Shown: in pieces, positions 46,697-55,918 of the stretch | How the letters are laid out: every line of letters starts with the position of its first letter | Position numbering within the stretch: the stretch's first letter is position 1 | Assembly: GCA_963825425.1 (NCBI GenBank) | Contig: CAWGTF010000016.1 | Span: forward strand, 1-64,000 | Direction: 5' to 3' | DNA length: 64,000 nt | DNA from: PALSA-607 sp963825425 | GTDB taxonomy: Bacteria > Actinomycetota > Actinomycetes > Acidothermales > Acidothermaceae | Notes under the pieces: generated by a model | Seen by the model: only the letters and a program-made list of their open reading frames with translations | Databases searched by the model: none | What the model was told of the DNA's origin: nothing | Translations under genes and position numbers: made by a program

Positions 46697-46756
46697 CCCA
46701 GTGAAGGAATTTGGCGCAATTTTCCCGCCGAAATCCAACCGAATTCCTTCACTCGG
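46697..46756. repeat. Palindrome family A, copy 2
   Basis: Arms CCCAGTGAAGGAATTTGG and CCGAATTCCTTCACTCGG around a 24-base loop, the same architecture as 24794-24853. Located between the divergent LuxR-type gene and the MFS operon. Confidence 0.88.
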
Positions 46757-46817
46757 CACATGCCGCGGGCCAACGCCGCCGCCGAGCCGAGGTGACAACT
46801 CCCACCCGCACGTGTTT

Positions 46818-46843
46818 ATAGTTGCTTTCAGTCAAGCAACTAT
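46818..46843. promoter_or_regulatory. MarR operator overlapping the MFS promoter
   Basis: Perfect 10-base inverted repeat ATAGTTGCTT-tcagtc-AAGCAACTAT, 13 bases ahead of the MFS start codon, with a -10-like TATAGT at its left edge. Matches the style of MarR-family operators at exporter promoters; the MarR gene is second in the operon. Confidence 0.78.
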
Positions 46844-46855
46844 CCGGGAGCCAAG

Positions 46856-48613
46856 TTGCCGAGCCCGCACTACAAGTGGGTCGCGCTGTCGAACACGACG
46901 CTCGGCATGCTGATGGCGACCATCAACTCCTCGATCATCTTGATCTCGCTGCCGGCGATCTTCCGTGGCATCGGCATCAACCCGCTCTCGCCTGGCAACG
47001 TGGGCTACCTGCTCTGGCTGATGATGGGCTACATGCTCGTCACGGCCGTGCTGGTCGTGAGCCTCGGCCGACTCGGCGACATGTTGGGCCGGGTGCGCAT
47101 CTACAACGCGGGCTTCGCGGTGTTTTCGGTCGGGTCGATCATCCTGGCGCTTGACCCGATGCGCGGTGGTGGCGGCGCGTTGTGGCTGGTGCTCTGGCGG
47201 CTGTTGCAAGGTGTCGGGGGCGCGATGCTGTTCGCGAACGCGAGCGCGATCATCGCCGACGCGTTCCCGGTCGAACAGCGCGGCCTCGCGATCGGCATCA
47301 ACCAGGTCGCGGCGATCGCCGGCTCGTTCATCGGACTCATCGCGGGCGGTCTGCTGTCGGTCGTCGACTGGCGGCTGGTGTTCTGGGTCTCGGTTCCGGT
47401 CGGCGTGATCGGCACGGTCTGGGCGTACAAGAGCCTGAAGGACAACGGACGCCGCGTGCAGGCGCGCATCGACTGGTGGGGCAACATCACCTTCGCCGTA
47501 GGACTCACGGCGGTGCTCGCGGCGATCGTGTACGGGATCCAGCCGTACGGCGGTCACACCATGGGCTGGACGGCGCCCAAGGTGATCGTCGCGTTCGTCG
47601 CGGGCGTCGTGCTCCTTGCTGCGTTCGGCTGGATCGAACTGCACTCCGACTCGCCGATGTTCAACCTGCGGCTGTTCAAGATTCGCGCGTTTGCCACCGG
47701 CGGTCTCGCCGGATTGCTCGCCGCCATCTCGCGCGGTGGCATGCAGTTCATGCTCATCATCTGGCTGCAGGGCATCTGGTTGCCGCTGCATGGCTACAAG
47801 TACGAAGCGACCCCGTTGTGGGCCGGTATTTACCTGCTGCCATTGACAATTGGCTTCCTGATCGCCGGCCCGGTCTCCGGCTACTTGTCCGACCGGCACG
47901 GCGCGCGAACGCTGTCGACGCTCGGCATGGTCGTGGTGGCTGGCAGCTTCGCCGGGCTCTTGCTCGTACCGACGAACTTCGCGTACTGGATCTTCGCCGT
48001 GCTCGTGCTGCTCAACGGCATCGGCGGTGGCTTGTTCTCGGCGCCGAACTCGACCGCCATCATGAACAGCGTGCCGCCCGAGCAGCGCGGCGGTGCGGCC
48101 GGTGTGCAGGCGACGTTCCTCAACTCCGGCATGGTGTTGTCGATCGGCATCTTCTTCTCGTTGATGATCGTCGGTCTCGCGAACACGTTGCCCTCGGCCA
48201 TGTTCAAGGGGCTCACCGCAAACGGCGTGAGCGCGGCGCAGGCGCACACCATCGCGAATCAGCCGCCGGTCGGCAGCTTGTTCGCGTCGTTCCTCGGATT
48301 CAACCCGCTGCAGACGTTGCTCGGTTCGCAATCAGCCGCGCACGTCTCGAATGCGCAGTGGGCCGAGCTGACGGGCAAGCACTTCTTCCCGAACCTGATC
48401 GCGTCGCCATTCCATCACGGACTCGTCATCGTGTTCGCGGTTGCGATCGGGCTCTCGATCGTCGGCGCGATCTTTTCGATGCTGCGTGGCCGTCGCTACG
48501 TTCACGCCGACGACGTCGAGGTCGTGCACCCCGACCACGAACACCGCGGCGACCCGGCGATCGCATCCGGCGCAGTGCCTGGCGAACTCGCGCTACAGGA
48601 CGACCGCACATGA
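46856..48613 (+). CDS. MFS drug exporter, DHA2 (14-helix) type
   Basis: 585 aa from TTG 46856, with GGGAG six bases upstream. Proton-driven exporter. MATINSSIILISLPAIFRGI (first helix, usual D is N), motif A GRLGDMLGRVR, motif C region IAGSFIGLIAGGLL, and a large last loop before the final helix as in EmrB/QacA relatives. Intact. Stop overlaps the MarR ATG (ATGA). Confidence 0.93.
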   Translation: MPSPHYKWVALSNTTLGMLMATINSSIILISLPAIFRGIGINPLSPGNVGYLLWLMMGYMLVTAVLVVSLGRLGDMLGRVRIYNAGFAVFSVGSIILALDPMRGGGGALWLVLWRLLQGVGGAMLFANASAIIADAFPVEQRGLAIGINQVAAIAGSFIGLIAGGLLSVVDWRLVFWVSVPVGVIGTVWAYKSLKDNGRRVQARIDWWGNITFAVGLTAVLAAIVYGIQPYGGHTMGWTAPKVIVAFVAGVVLLAAFGWIELHSDSPMFNLRLFKIRAFATGGLAGLLAAISRGGMQFMLIIWLQGIWLPLHGYKYEATPLWAGIYLLPLTIGFLIAGPVSGYLSDRHGARTLSTLGMVVVAGSFAGLLLVPTNFAYWIFAVLVLLNGIGGGLFSAPNSTAIMNSVPPEQRGGAAGVQATFLNSGMVLSIGIFFSLMIVGLANTLPSAMFKGLTANGVSAAQAHTIANQPPVGSLFASFLGFNPLQTLLGSQSAAHVSNAQWAELTGKHFFPNLIASPFHHGLVIVFAVAIGLSIVGAIFSMLRGRRYVHADDVEVVHPDHEHRGDPAIASGAVPGELALQDDRT

Positions 48614-49058
48614 CGCCGGCCCCCGGCGCACGGTCACGGACGCCGAAACGGCCGCCCGGCTGCGGCTGGTCATCTCGCGGCTCGCTCGTGCGGTGCGCCA
48701 ACACGGAGCCGCCGGCCTCACGCCGTCCCAGATCTCTGCATTGGCCACGATCGAAGAGTTCGGGCCGATCCGCATGAGCGATCTCGCCGGGCACGAATCG
48801 ATCGGCGCGCCGGTTGCGACCCGCGTCGTCGCGACGCTGCAGGAGCTCGGACTCGTGCAGCGGGCCGATGGCTCGACCGATGGGCGGGTCTCGCTCATCG
48901 AGCTCAGCGACGCCGGCCGCGCAACACTGGGCGAGATGTGGAGTGAGCGAGCCGCGGGGCTGACGGCGCGCATCGAGCGACTCGACCCCGACCAGGTGGC
49001 GACGCTCACTGCGGCGTTGCCGGTGCTCGAGACGCTGGTGCGCGACCGCGTCATCTGA
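48610..49058 (+). CDS. MarR-family repressor (frameshift near N-terminus)
   Basis: ATG 48610 overlaps the MFS stop, but the MarR frame (TVTDAETAARLRLVISRL) is read with a net -1 shift near 48612-48625, in a GGCCCCCGGC run. Helix-turn-helix LTPSQISALATIEEFGPIRM and wing LQRADGSTDGRVSLIELSDAG typical of MarR. About 149 aa. Likely represses the MFS operon through the palindrome at 46818-46843. Confidence 0.87.
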
Positions 49059-49194
49059 CCGCCGCCAGCGCCGGATCGGTAACCGAGGCTTTGCTCGCAG
49101 GCAACGTTCCCGTCACATCGGGCTGCCAGTGTCGATCTCGAGCCCGAGGTGGAGCTCAGCGTGACGAAGGCAATGGTTCTCAAAGGGGAGCGAC

Positions 49195-49440
49195 ATGATC
49201 ACGAATGCGAGAAGGCTGCAGCTCGTACGTCCGTCGGTGACGTTGGAAGAGGTTTCCAGCGCCGCCGGAGTATCGAAGTCGACCGCGTCGCGTGCGCTCT
49301 GCAATGAGCCGAACGTCAAGGCGGAGACCCGCGCTCGGGTGCAGGCGATAGCCGCGGGACTCGGCTACGTGCCTAACGAAGCTGCCCGGGCGTTGGCTGC
49401 TCGTCGCCAGGTTGTGATGAGCGGCACGCGCGCGGGGTAA
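49195..49440 (+). CDS. LacI-family DNA-binding domain without effector domain
   Basis: 81 aa from ATG 49195, with GGGGAG five bases upstream. VTLEEVSSAAGVSKSTASRA is the LacI helix-turn-helix and RVQAIAAGLGYVPNEAARAL the hinge helix. The frame stops right after the hinge (SGTRAG), and no periplasmic-binding-like domain is found in any frame downstream, where an NlpC/P60 gene begins. Good ribosome site suggests it is expressed; it may be a remnant or a one-domain regulator. Confidence 0.75.
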   Translation: MITNARRLQLVRPSVTLEEVSSAAGVSKSTASRALCNEPNVKAETRARVQAIAAGLGYVPNEAARALAARRQVVMSGTRAG

Positions 49441-49465
49441 CACGCGGTGCCGACAGTAGGAAGCG

Positions 49466-50700
49466 ATGGCCGGGGGACGAGCGACGCGATCAGCGGGCGT
49501 AGGCCTGGCAGTACTGGGGATGCTGGCAGGTTGTTCAAGCGCCGCACGGTCTACCGCGGTGCAGGGGTCAAGCGCCGCCGGATCGTCGGGGTTACCGGGG
49601 CTGTCGACTGGATCGCCAAGTGCGTCGCCGGTCACGTCGTCGTTGAGTGCGCAGGTGGGAGCACCTTCAACGACGGGGCCGGCGACGCCAATTGTCGCCG
49701 AGCGCCACGCAGCCGTTGACACCTGCGCCGTCACTGACGCCGACGCGCGGGCACCAACAACTGGGTCGCCGTCCGCAGCTCCGTCGCTGCAGCAGTTCCG
49801 CTGACCGGAGTCGGCTACGTCGATGTGTCGGTCGCCACGTTGTGGCACAGTCCGAGTTCGCCACGCGCTGTTGACGCGGTCGAACTGCAGCAACCGGCCG
49901 GCGTGACCGTCATGGTTGGCGGCGATGACGACAGCGCAACGGCTGGCCCTGAACGGGCGCGTCGACAGCCAACTCCTACTCGGCGAGCAAGTGATCGTCG
50001 ACCGGCGTCAGGGCACATGGGCACACGTCGTCGTCCCGGATCAACCGACACCGCTCGATGCGCGTGGCTATCCGGGCTGGATTCCCGTTGCGCAGCTGAC
50101 TTTTCGGGCACCGGCAACGTCGGCCAACGATGTCGTCGTACTCGCGCCGACGGCGTGGTCGTACGCGGCTGACGAGGTGACGCGCGTCATCGAGGTCAGC
50201 ATGGCGACCCGGTTGCCGGCGCTGTCGGTCGACGCGTCGTGGGTGCACTCGCAGTTGCCCGACGGTCGAGCCGTGCTCGTTGCGCGCGGCCGACGTCGCC
50301 GTCGTAGCGAACGGCGCCGCACCGTTGCCGCGCGACGGCCGCTGACGTCGTCCGGACAGCGAAGCTGTTTCTTGGTTTGCCGTACTTGTGGGGCGGGACA
50401 TCGGGCTTCGGGTTCGACTGTTCGGGGCTCACGCATCTGGTGTTCGAGCTGCGCGGGGTCACGATTCCGCGCGACGCCGACGCGCAGGCGAAGGTCGGCC
50501 AAGCCGTCGCCCGCGCCGATCTGCAGCCCGGCGATCTGGTCTTCTTCGCGAGCAACGGGCTGGTGCACCACGTCGGAATCTACGTCGGCAACAACACGAT
50601 GCTGAGCTCGCTGCAGACCGGGAGTCCGGTGGAGTATTCGTCGCTGTCGGCCCAGCCATTTGCGAGCGAATACAGCGGCGCTCGGCGGCTGGTCGGCTGA
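49466..50700 (+). CDS. NlpC/P60 peptidoglycan hydrolase lipoprotein (several shifts)
   Basis: ATG 49466 with AGGAAG upstream; lipobox LAGC. Frame changes near 49755, 49920, 50290 and 50350 (net about five insertions). Corrected order: linker, TNNWVAVRSSVAAAVPLTG, SH3-like part TWAHVVVPDQP, then the NlpC/P60 domain with GLPYLWGGTSGFGFDCSG (catalytic Cys) and HHVGIYVGNNTM (catalytic His). Cleaves D-Glu-mDAP links. Corrected length about 410 aa, similar to other actinobacterial secreted P60 proteins. Confidence 0.82.
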
Positions 50701-50712
50701 TAGGTTCGGCGC

Positions 50713-51975
50713 GTGCTCGACCTTCTGATCCGCAACGCGCAGGTCCGCGGTACTGACGGCCTGACCGACATCGGCGTGCGCGACGGCGTCTTCGCGCCGC
50801 CCGAGGCTGACGCGCCGAACGTCATCGATGTCGCGGGCGCGCTCGTGACGCCGCCGCTGGTCGAGCCGCACATCCACCTCGACGCGGTGCTGACGGTCGG
50901 GCAGCCGCGGCCGAACAGATCGGGCTCGCTGTTCGAGGGCATCGCGGTGTGGAGCGAGCGGGTCAAGGACCTCACCGTCGACGACGTGAAGAACCGGGTG
51001 CGCGAGGTGCTGCGCTGGCAGCTGGCGAACGGCGTGCAGCACGTACGAAGCCACGTCGACGTGTGCGATCCGCAGCTGACCGCGTTGCGGGCGCTGATCG
51101 AGATCCGCGAGGAAGCGCGCGGGCAGATCGATCTGCAGCTGGTGGCGTTTCCGCAGCTCGGCATCATGTCGTTCGACGGCGGCCGCGAACTCATGCGCAA
51201 GGCCGTCGAGCTCGGCGCTGACGTCGTCGGCGGCATTCCGCACTACGAACTCACCCGCGAAGACGGCGTCGAGTCGGTGCAGTTCTCCTTTGCGCTAGCG
51301 GAAGAATTCGGGCTGCGGGTCGACATCCACTGCGACGAGACGGACGACGACCACTCGCGTTTCGTCGAAGTGATGGCCGCCGAGACGATTCGCCGCGGCA
51401 TGTCGGGGCGGGTGACCGCGAGTCACACCACCGCGATGCATTCCTACAACGCGGCGTATGCGTACCGGCTGATCAACAACATCAAGCGCGCCGGCATGCA
51501 CATGGTGACGAACCCGCTCGACAACGCGGTGTTGCAGGGACGCTTCGACACCGGACCGATCCGCCGCGGCCACACTCGCGTGAAGCAGCTGCAAGAAGCC
51601 GGCGTCAATGTCTGCATCGGGCACGACTCGGTCATGGACCCGTGGTACCCGCTCGGCTACGGCGATCCGGTGCAGGCCGCGTTCGTCTTCGTGCACCTCG
51701 GTCACTACAGCGGGGACGACGAGTTGCGCAGGCTCCTCGACATGGTGACCGTCAACCCCGCGGCGGCACTGGGCATCGAGGGGTACGGCATCGTCGAAGG
51801 AAACCCGGCCGACTTCGTGGTGTTCGATGCGCCCACCGACACCGACGCGATCCGGTTGGGATCACGCCGGCTTCTCGTCGTCCGCGCTGGTCGTGTTGTT
51901 GCTCGCACCGCCCCCGCGCAGACGACCGTGACCTGGGACGGCGAAGAGCAACCCGTGACCTTCCTCCGCCCCTAG
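50713..51975 (+). CDS. codA: Cytosine deaminase / amidohydrolase
   Basis: 420 aa from GTG 50713. TIM-barrel metal hydrolase: H53 and H55 in VEPHIHLDA, catalytic pair in DIHCDETDDDHS, His in SHTTAMHS and Asp in GHDSVMDPWY match CodA (iron/zinc cytosine deaminase). Other cyclic amidines are possible substrates (isocytosine, creatinine), but the paired NCS1 permease supports pyrimidine salvage. Convergent with the permease, 3 bases apart. Confidence 0.92.
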   Translation: MLDLLIRNAQVRGTDGLTDIGVRDGVFAPPEADAPNVIDVAGALVTPPLVEPHIHLDAVLTVGQPRPNRSGSLFEGIAVWSERVKDLTVDDVKNRVREVLRWQLANGVQHVRSHVDVCDPQLTALRALIEIREEARGQIDLQLVAFPQLGIMSFDGGRELMRKAVELGADVVGGIPHYELTREDGVESVQFSFALAEEFGLRVDIHCDETDDDHSRFVEVMAAETIRRGMSGRVTASHTTAMHSYNAAYAYRLINNIKRAGMHMVTNPLDNAVLQGRFDTGPIRRGHTRVKQLQEAGVNVCIGHDSVMDPWYPLGYGDPVQAAFVFVHLGHYSGDDELRRLLDMVTVNPAAALGIEGYGIVEGNPADFVVFDAPTDTDAIRLGSRRLLVVRAGRVVARTAPAQTTVTWDGEEQPVTFLRP

Positions 51976-51978
51976 CCG

Positions 51979-53453
51979 CTACTTCTTGGCGGCCGGCGCC
52001 GTACTCGGGGATGACCAACACCTCCGAGCGGCGGCCGCCCTGCAGCTTGTAGAAGATCGCGTACAGCACGGCGGCGAGCACGAAGCCGACCTCGAAGGTG
52101 AGGTCGCCGAGCGCGGGGTGTGCCTTCGGGATCGGCGCGAGGTACTTGGTCTGGTCGGAGAACAGCCAGATGCTGACCACCATCGCGACGCCCATCGACA
52201 CCCAGCCGGCCCACGGATTGTGCTTGGTGTCGAACAGGAATCCGTCGACGCGCACCCGCCGGCGCAGCAGCATGTCGGAGAACATGACGCCCAGCCACGG
52301 CGCGATCCAGTAGGCAACGACGAGCAGGAAGTTGGTGTACTTCTCGCCGGCGTCGTGCAGACCGGTCAGCGCGACGATGAAGCCGATGGTGCCGGCGACC
52401 GCCGCGACGATCGCGCGACGCAGCGCCAGCGGCAGCCGGAAGCCGAGAGTCAGGAACGACATCGCGCCGGAGTAGATGTTCAGCACGTTCGCGCAGACGG
52501 CCCCGATCGCGATCGCGACCAAGACGAAGTCGGCCAGCGCCGTGCTCATGTGCCCGGTGAAAGCATTCGTCGGGTTGTTCAACGCGTCGGTCGACTTGCC
52601 GATCGTCGCGGACGCGGCGCCGATCATCTCGAGCGCCACGCACGACACGAACACGCCCAAGCCGGCGAAGAGTCCAGTCAGCACGCGGCGACGTCGACGG
52701 CTTCATGTAGCGGGTGTAGTCGGAGGCGAACGGGTTCCAGCCGACGGCGTATCCGAACGCGCCGCCGAGCGTCAGCATGAAGCCACCCGTTCCGCCGAGC
52801 CCGAACGACGCGTTCGGCCCGTGCGGTGCGCTCGCGTTGGCCTTGCTGAAGATGGAGATCGCCGCGAGCAGGAACGCCAGCCCGAGAACCGGCAGTGCCC
52901 ACTTCTCGACGACGTGCGCCAGGTTGTGCCCGAAGAACGCGATCGTCAGCTGCGCGACCACGATGATCAGCAACGACAGCCACTTCGGCATGTGCGTCAG
53001 CGTGTTCAGCGCGAACGCGCCGCTGACGCTGTTGACCGCGAACCAGCCGATGCCCGCGGTGATCGAGTTCAGCCCGGCCGGTAGCCAGTTGCCGCGGTAG
53101 CCGAACGGAATACGCGACAAGATCATTTGCGGGACGCCGAACAGCGGGCCCTGTGCCGACAGCGCGGCGTGCGTGAGCGATCCGAGGAGTGTCCCGAGGA
53201 TCAGGGCGGCGGTCGCCTGCCAGAACGAGAGCCCGAAGGCGGCGACGCCCAACACCCCGACGAACACGGTCGCGAACTCGAGGTTGGGCGAGGTCCAGGT
53301 CCACAGAAGCTGGAGGGGATTCCCGTGCCGCTCCTGCAGTGGGATGAACTCCGCCCCGCCCGGCTCGATCGCGGCTAGCTTGCCGCCGTACTCGCCCTCG
53401 CGGACTTCGGCAACGATCTCGATCTCGTCTTCGGTTCGCGGCAGTGTCGTCAC
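51979..53453 (-). CDS. codB: NCS1 family cytosine/purine permease (two +1 shifts)
   Basis: GTG 53453. Twelve-helix transporter: FIPLQERHGNPLQLLWTW, VPQMILSRIPFGYRGNW, GWNPFASDYTRYMKP, then after an insertion near 52690 LFAGLGVFVSCVALEM, and YWIAPWLGVMFSD. A second insertion near 51995 gives the end EYGAPAAKK and TAG 51979. Corrected 490 aa. Imports the substrate of the adjacent deaminase. Confidence 0.9.
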
Positions 53454-53722
53454 GCGCGCGCCTTCCTGGACTAGGATCAGTGACCATCGTTGGCGCGGAG
53501 ATTAGCGGCTGGGTGTTACGACCGGAAGTCCCCCAGAGCCCGGATCGCCCAAGCCGGACAGATCAAACCCCAGGACTGGTCAGAATCAGCTGCCGTTGGC
53601 CGACAAGGTGCAAATGATGCTCGTATCCGAGCCCGGAGCCTCCGTCCGGAACGGCGTGTCCTGAGCGTGGCCACATCGACCCCCAGTGCGGCGGGTGGGC
53701 GCTCGAGCAGCTGACCGCCTAC

Positions 53723-55918
53723 TTGTCCGGGCTCGTGAGCACCGCCGATCCCGACGCGGTGGTTCTCGAGGCGCTCGATCGGGCTGTGGAGGCCATGGAG
53801 GCCGATGTTGGCGCCCTCATCCTCGACGGGTCGGCCATCAGCTCGATCGGCTTCGCCAACGGCGAAGTACCGGTCGACGTGTTGTTCGCGACCGTCAACA
53901 GTCGGCGGAGCAGCGCCAAGTTGCCAGGAATCGGCCCGTGCCAGGTGTCTGGCGCGTCCTTCGAGTCGCGGGGCTCCTACTGCCTGGTCGTCGGCAGGAT
54001 CGGCGACGTCGCGTTCTCCGCTGAGGAGCGCAATTTGCTGCACGGAATGAGCCGCGCTCTCGCCCTGCACCTTCAGTCGGCACGGGTGCTCGCAGCGATG
54101 CAGGAACGCCAGGCCTTGATGGAGCGGCTCACCCGGATCCAGCGGTCGATCAACAGCCGGGCCCCGTTGCCCGAGGTGTTGCAGGCGATCGTCGACGGCG
54201 CTGCGGAACTCATCGGAGACCCCATCGCAGGACTGCGCCACATCGATCCGACCGACTCCGATTACGCGGTCTTGTCGTGCGCAGTCAACGTCGAGCCCGG
54301 GTCGCCGCTTGGCGAGCGGATCAGGGTCGGCGAAGGTGCCGGCGGTCGCGCTATTAGCGAGAACCAACTTGTCGTGTTGCACGACTACGCCGGTCGAGCT
54401 GACGCGCTGCCGAACTGGGCCGAACTCAAGCTCTCGGCGGCCATGGGCGCGCCGGTGCACGAGAACGGGATCGTCGTCGGCAGCCTCGTGGTCGCCAGTC
54501 GAGCGCCCGGCCGCCGCTACAGCGAGGCGGAACAGTCGATCCTCCTGTCGTTTGCTGGCCACGTCAGCCTGGCGCTCACCGACGCGACGACGACCCAGTC
54601 GCTGCGGCGTGCGCTCGAGGCTGCCCACCACGACGCGATGCACGACGAGCTGACCAGGCTCCCCAACCGCGCCTTGCTGAGGGACCGGCTCGAACAAGCC
54701 TGGGCGCGCGGCTGCCGCACTGGATCGCCGATTGCACTGCTCTTTCTCGACTTCGACGACTTCAAGGACGTCAACGACAGCCTGGGCCACGATGCAGGTG
54801 ACCGGCTACTCGTCGCCCTTGCCGAACGGCTCGCCGAGTCGCTGCGACCCGGAGACACCATTGCGCGACTCGGAGGCGATGAATTCGCCGTCCTGGTTGA
54901 GAATCTGAGCACCAGCTCAACTGCCGAGGGACTCGCCGAGCGGCTGCTTGAGGTGCTGCTGGAGCCAGTCGTCGTGAACGGCCGCGACGTGACGATGCGC
55001 GGCAGCGTTGGGATCGCAGTCTCCGACTTCACCGAGACCGACAGTCAGTCGTTGCTGCACAGCGCAGACATCGCGATGTACGAAGCCAAGCGCAGGGGCG
55101 GTGGCCGCTACGTGCGCTACCAACCAGACATGCACGCGGACACGCTCGTTCGGCTCGACACCGAACAAGCCCTGAAACAGGCCATCGGCAACCGCGAGCT
55201 TGTGCTGCACTACCAGCCGATCGAGGAGCTGCCGTCTGGCCGCGTCGTCGGTGCAGAGGCGTTGGTCCGTTGGGAGCACCCCGTGCGCGGCTTGATCGGC
55301 CCGATGGACTTCGTGCCGATCGCCGAAGCGAGCGGCCTGATCGTTGGCCTCGGCGAGTGGGTGCTGCGCACGGCATGCGCGCAAGCCACCCGTTGGCCGG
55401 ACGACATGGAGCTCGCGGTCAACCTGTCGCCGCGTCAGCTCGAACCGGAACTGCCGCAGATCGTGCGCGACATCCTGGCCGAGACCGGTCTGTCGAGCGA
55501 CCGGCTCGTTCTCGAGGTGACAGAGGGAACGGCGATGGCCGACGCCCCTGAGACGCAGCGCATCATCGAGGAACTGCACGCGATGGGCGTGCACTTTTCG
55601 ATCGACGACTTCGGTACCGGGCACTCGTCAATCGCGAGACTGCGCACGCTGCCCGTCGATCAGCTCAAGATCGATAAGAGCTTCGTCGACTCGCTGGACG
55701 CCGACTCCGGCACCGATGTGTTCGTCAGCGCGATCGTCGCGCTTGCGCACGGGTCAAACCTCATCGCCGTCGCCGAGGGCGTCGAAACCCAGGGCCAACG
55801 CTGCCGGCTCGTCGCGCTCGGTTGCGACCGCGCCCAGGGGTACCTCTTCAGCCGACCCGTCAAGGCTGACGTCATCACGGCGATGCTGCACGAGCGGGTG
55901 CTTCTTCAACACACCTGA
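53723..55918 (+). CDS. GAF-GGDEF-EAL cyclic-di-GMP protein
   Basis: 731 aa as read from TTG 53723. Two GAF-like regions (about 1-120 and 140-290), GGDEF domain with intact LGGDEFAVL (384-388), EAL domain with VVGAEALVRWEHP (EAL at 512-514), DDFGTGHSSIARL, KIDKSFV and AEGVET. Both catalytic signatures are complete, so it could make and break c-di-GMP. No membrane helix; cytosolic sensor. A GTG at 53667 (VATSTPSAAGG) in another frame may be the true start if a base is wrong near 53695. Confidence 0.93.
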   Translation: MSGLVSTADPDAVVLEALDRAVEAMEADVGALILDGSAISSIGFANGEVPVDVLFATVNSRRSSAKLPGIGPCQVSGASFESRGSYCLVVGRIGDVAFSAEERNLLHGMSRALALHLQSARVLAAMQERQALMERLTRIQRSINSRAPLPEVLQAIVDGAAELIGDPIAGLRHIDPTDSDYAVLSCAVNVEPGSPLGERIRVGEGAGGRAISENQLVVLHDYAGRADALPNWAELKLSAAMGAPVHENGIVVGSLVVASRAPGRRYSEAEQSILLSFAGHVSLALTDATTTQSLRRALEAAHHDAMHDELTRLPNRALLRDRLEQAWARGCRTGSPIALLFLDFDDFKDVNDSLGHDAGDRLLVALAERLAESLRPGDTIARLGGDEFAVLVENLSTSSTAEGLAERLLEVLLEPVVVNGRDVTMRGSVGIAVSDFTETDSQSLLHSADIAMYEAKRRGGGRYVRYQPDMHADTLVRLDTEQALKQAIGNRELVLHYQPIEELPSGRVVGAEALVRWEHPVRGLIGPMDFVPIAEASGLIVGLGEWVLRTACAQATRWPDDMELAVNLSPRQLEPELPQIVRDILAETGLSSDRLVLEVTEGTAMADAPETQRIIEELHAMGVHFSIDDFGTGHSSIARLRTLPVDQLKIDKSFVDSLDADSGTDVFVSAIVALAHGSNLIAVAEGVETQGQRCRLVALGCDRAQGYLFSRPVKADVITAMLHERVLLQHT

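Noticed and set aside
53454..53722. c-di-GMP riboswitch ahead of the GGDEF-EAL gene
   Set aside because: No GEMM-like conserved core or tetraloop/receptor pattern could be recognised in the gap.
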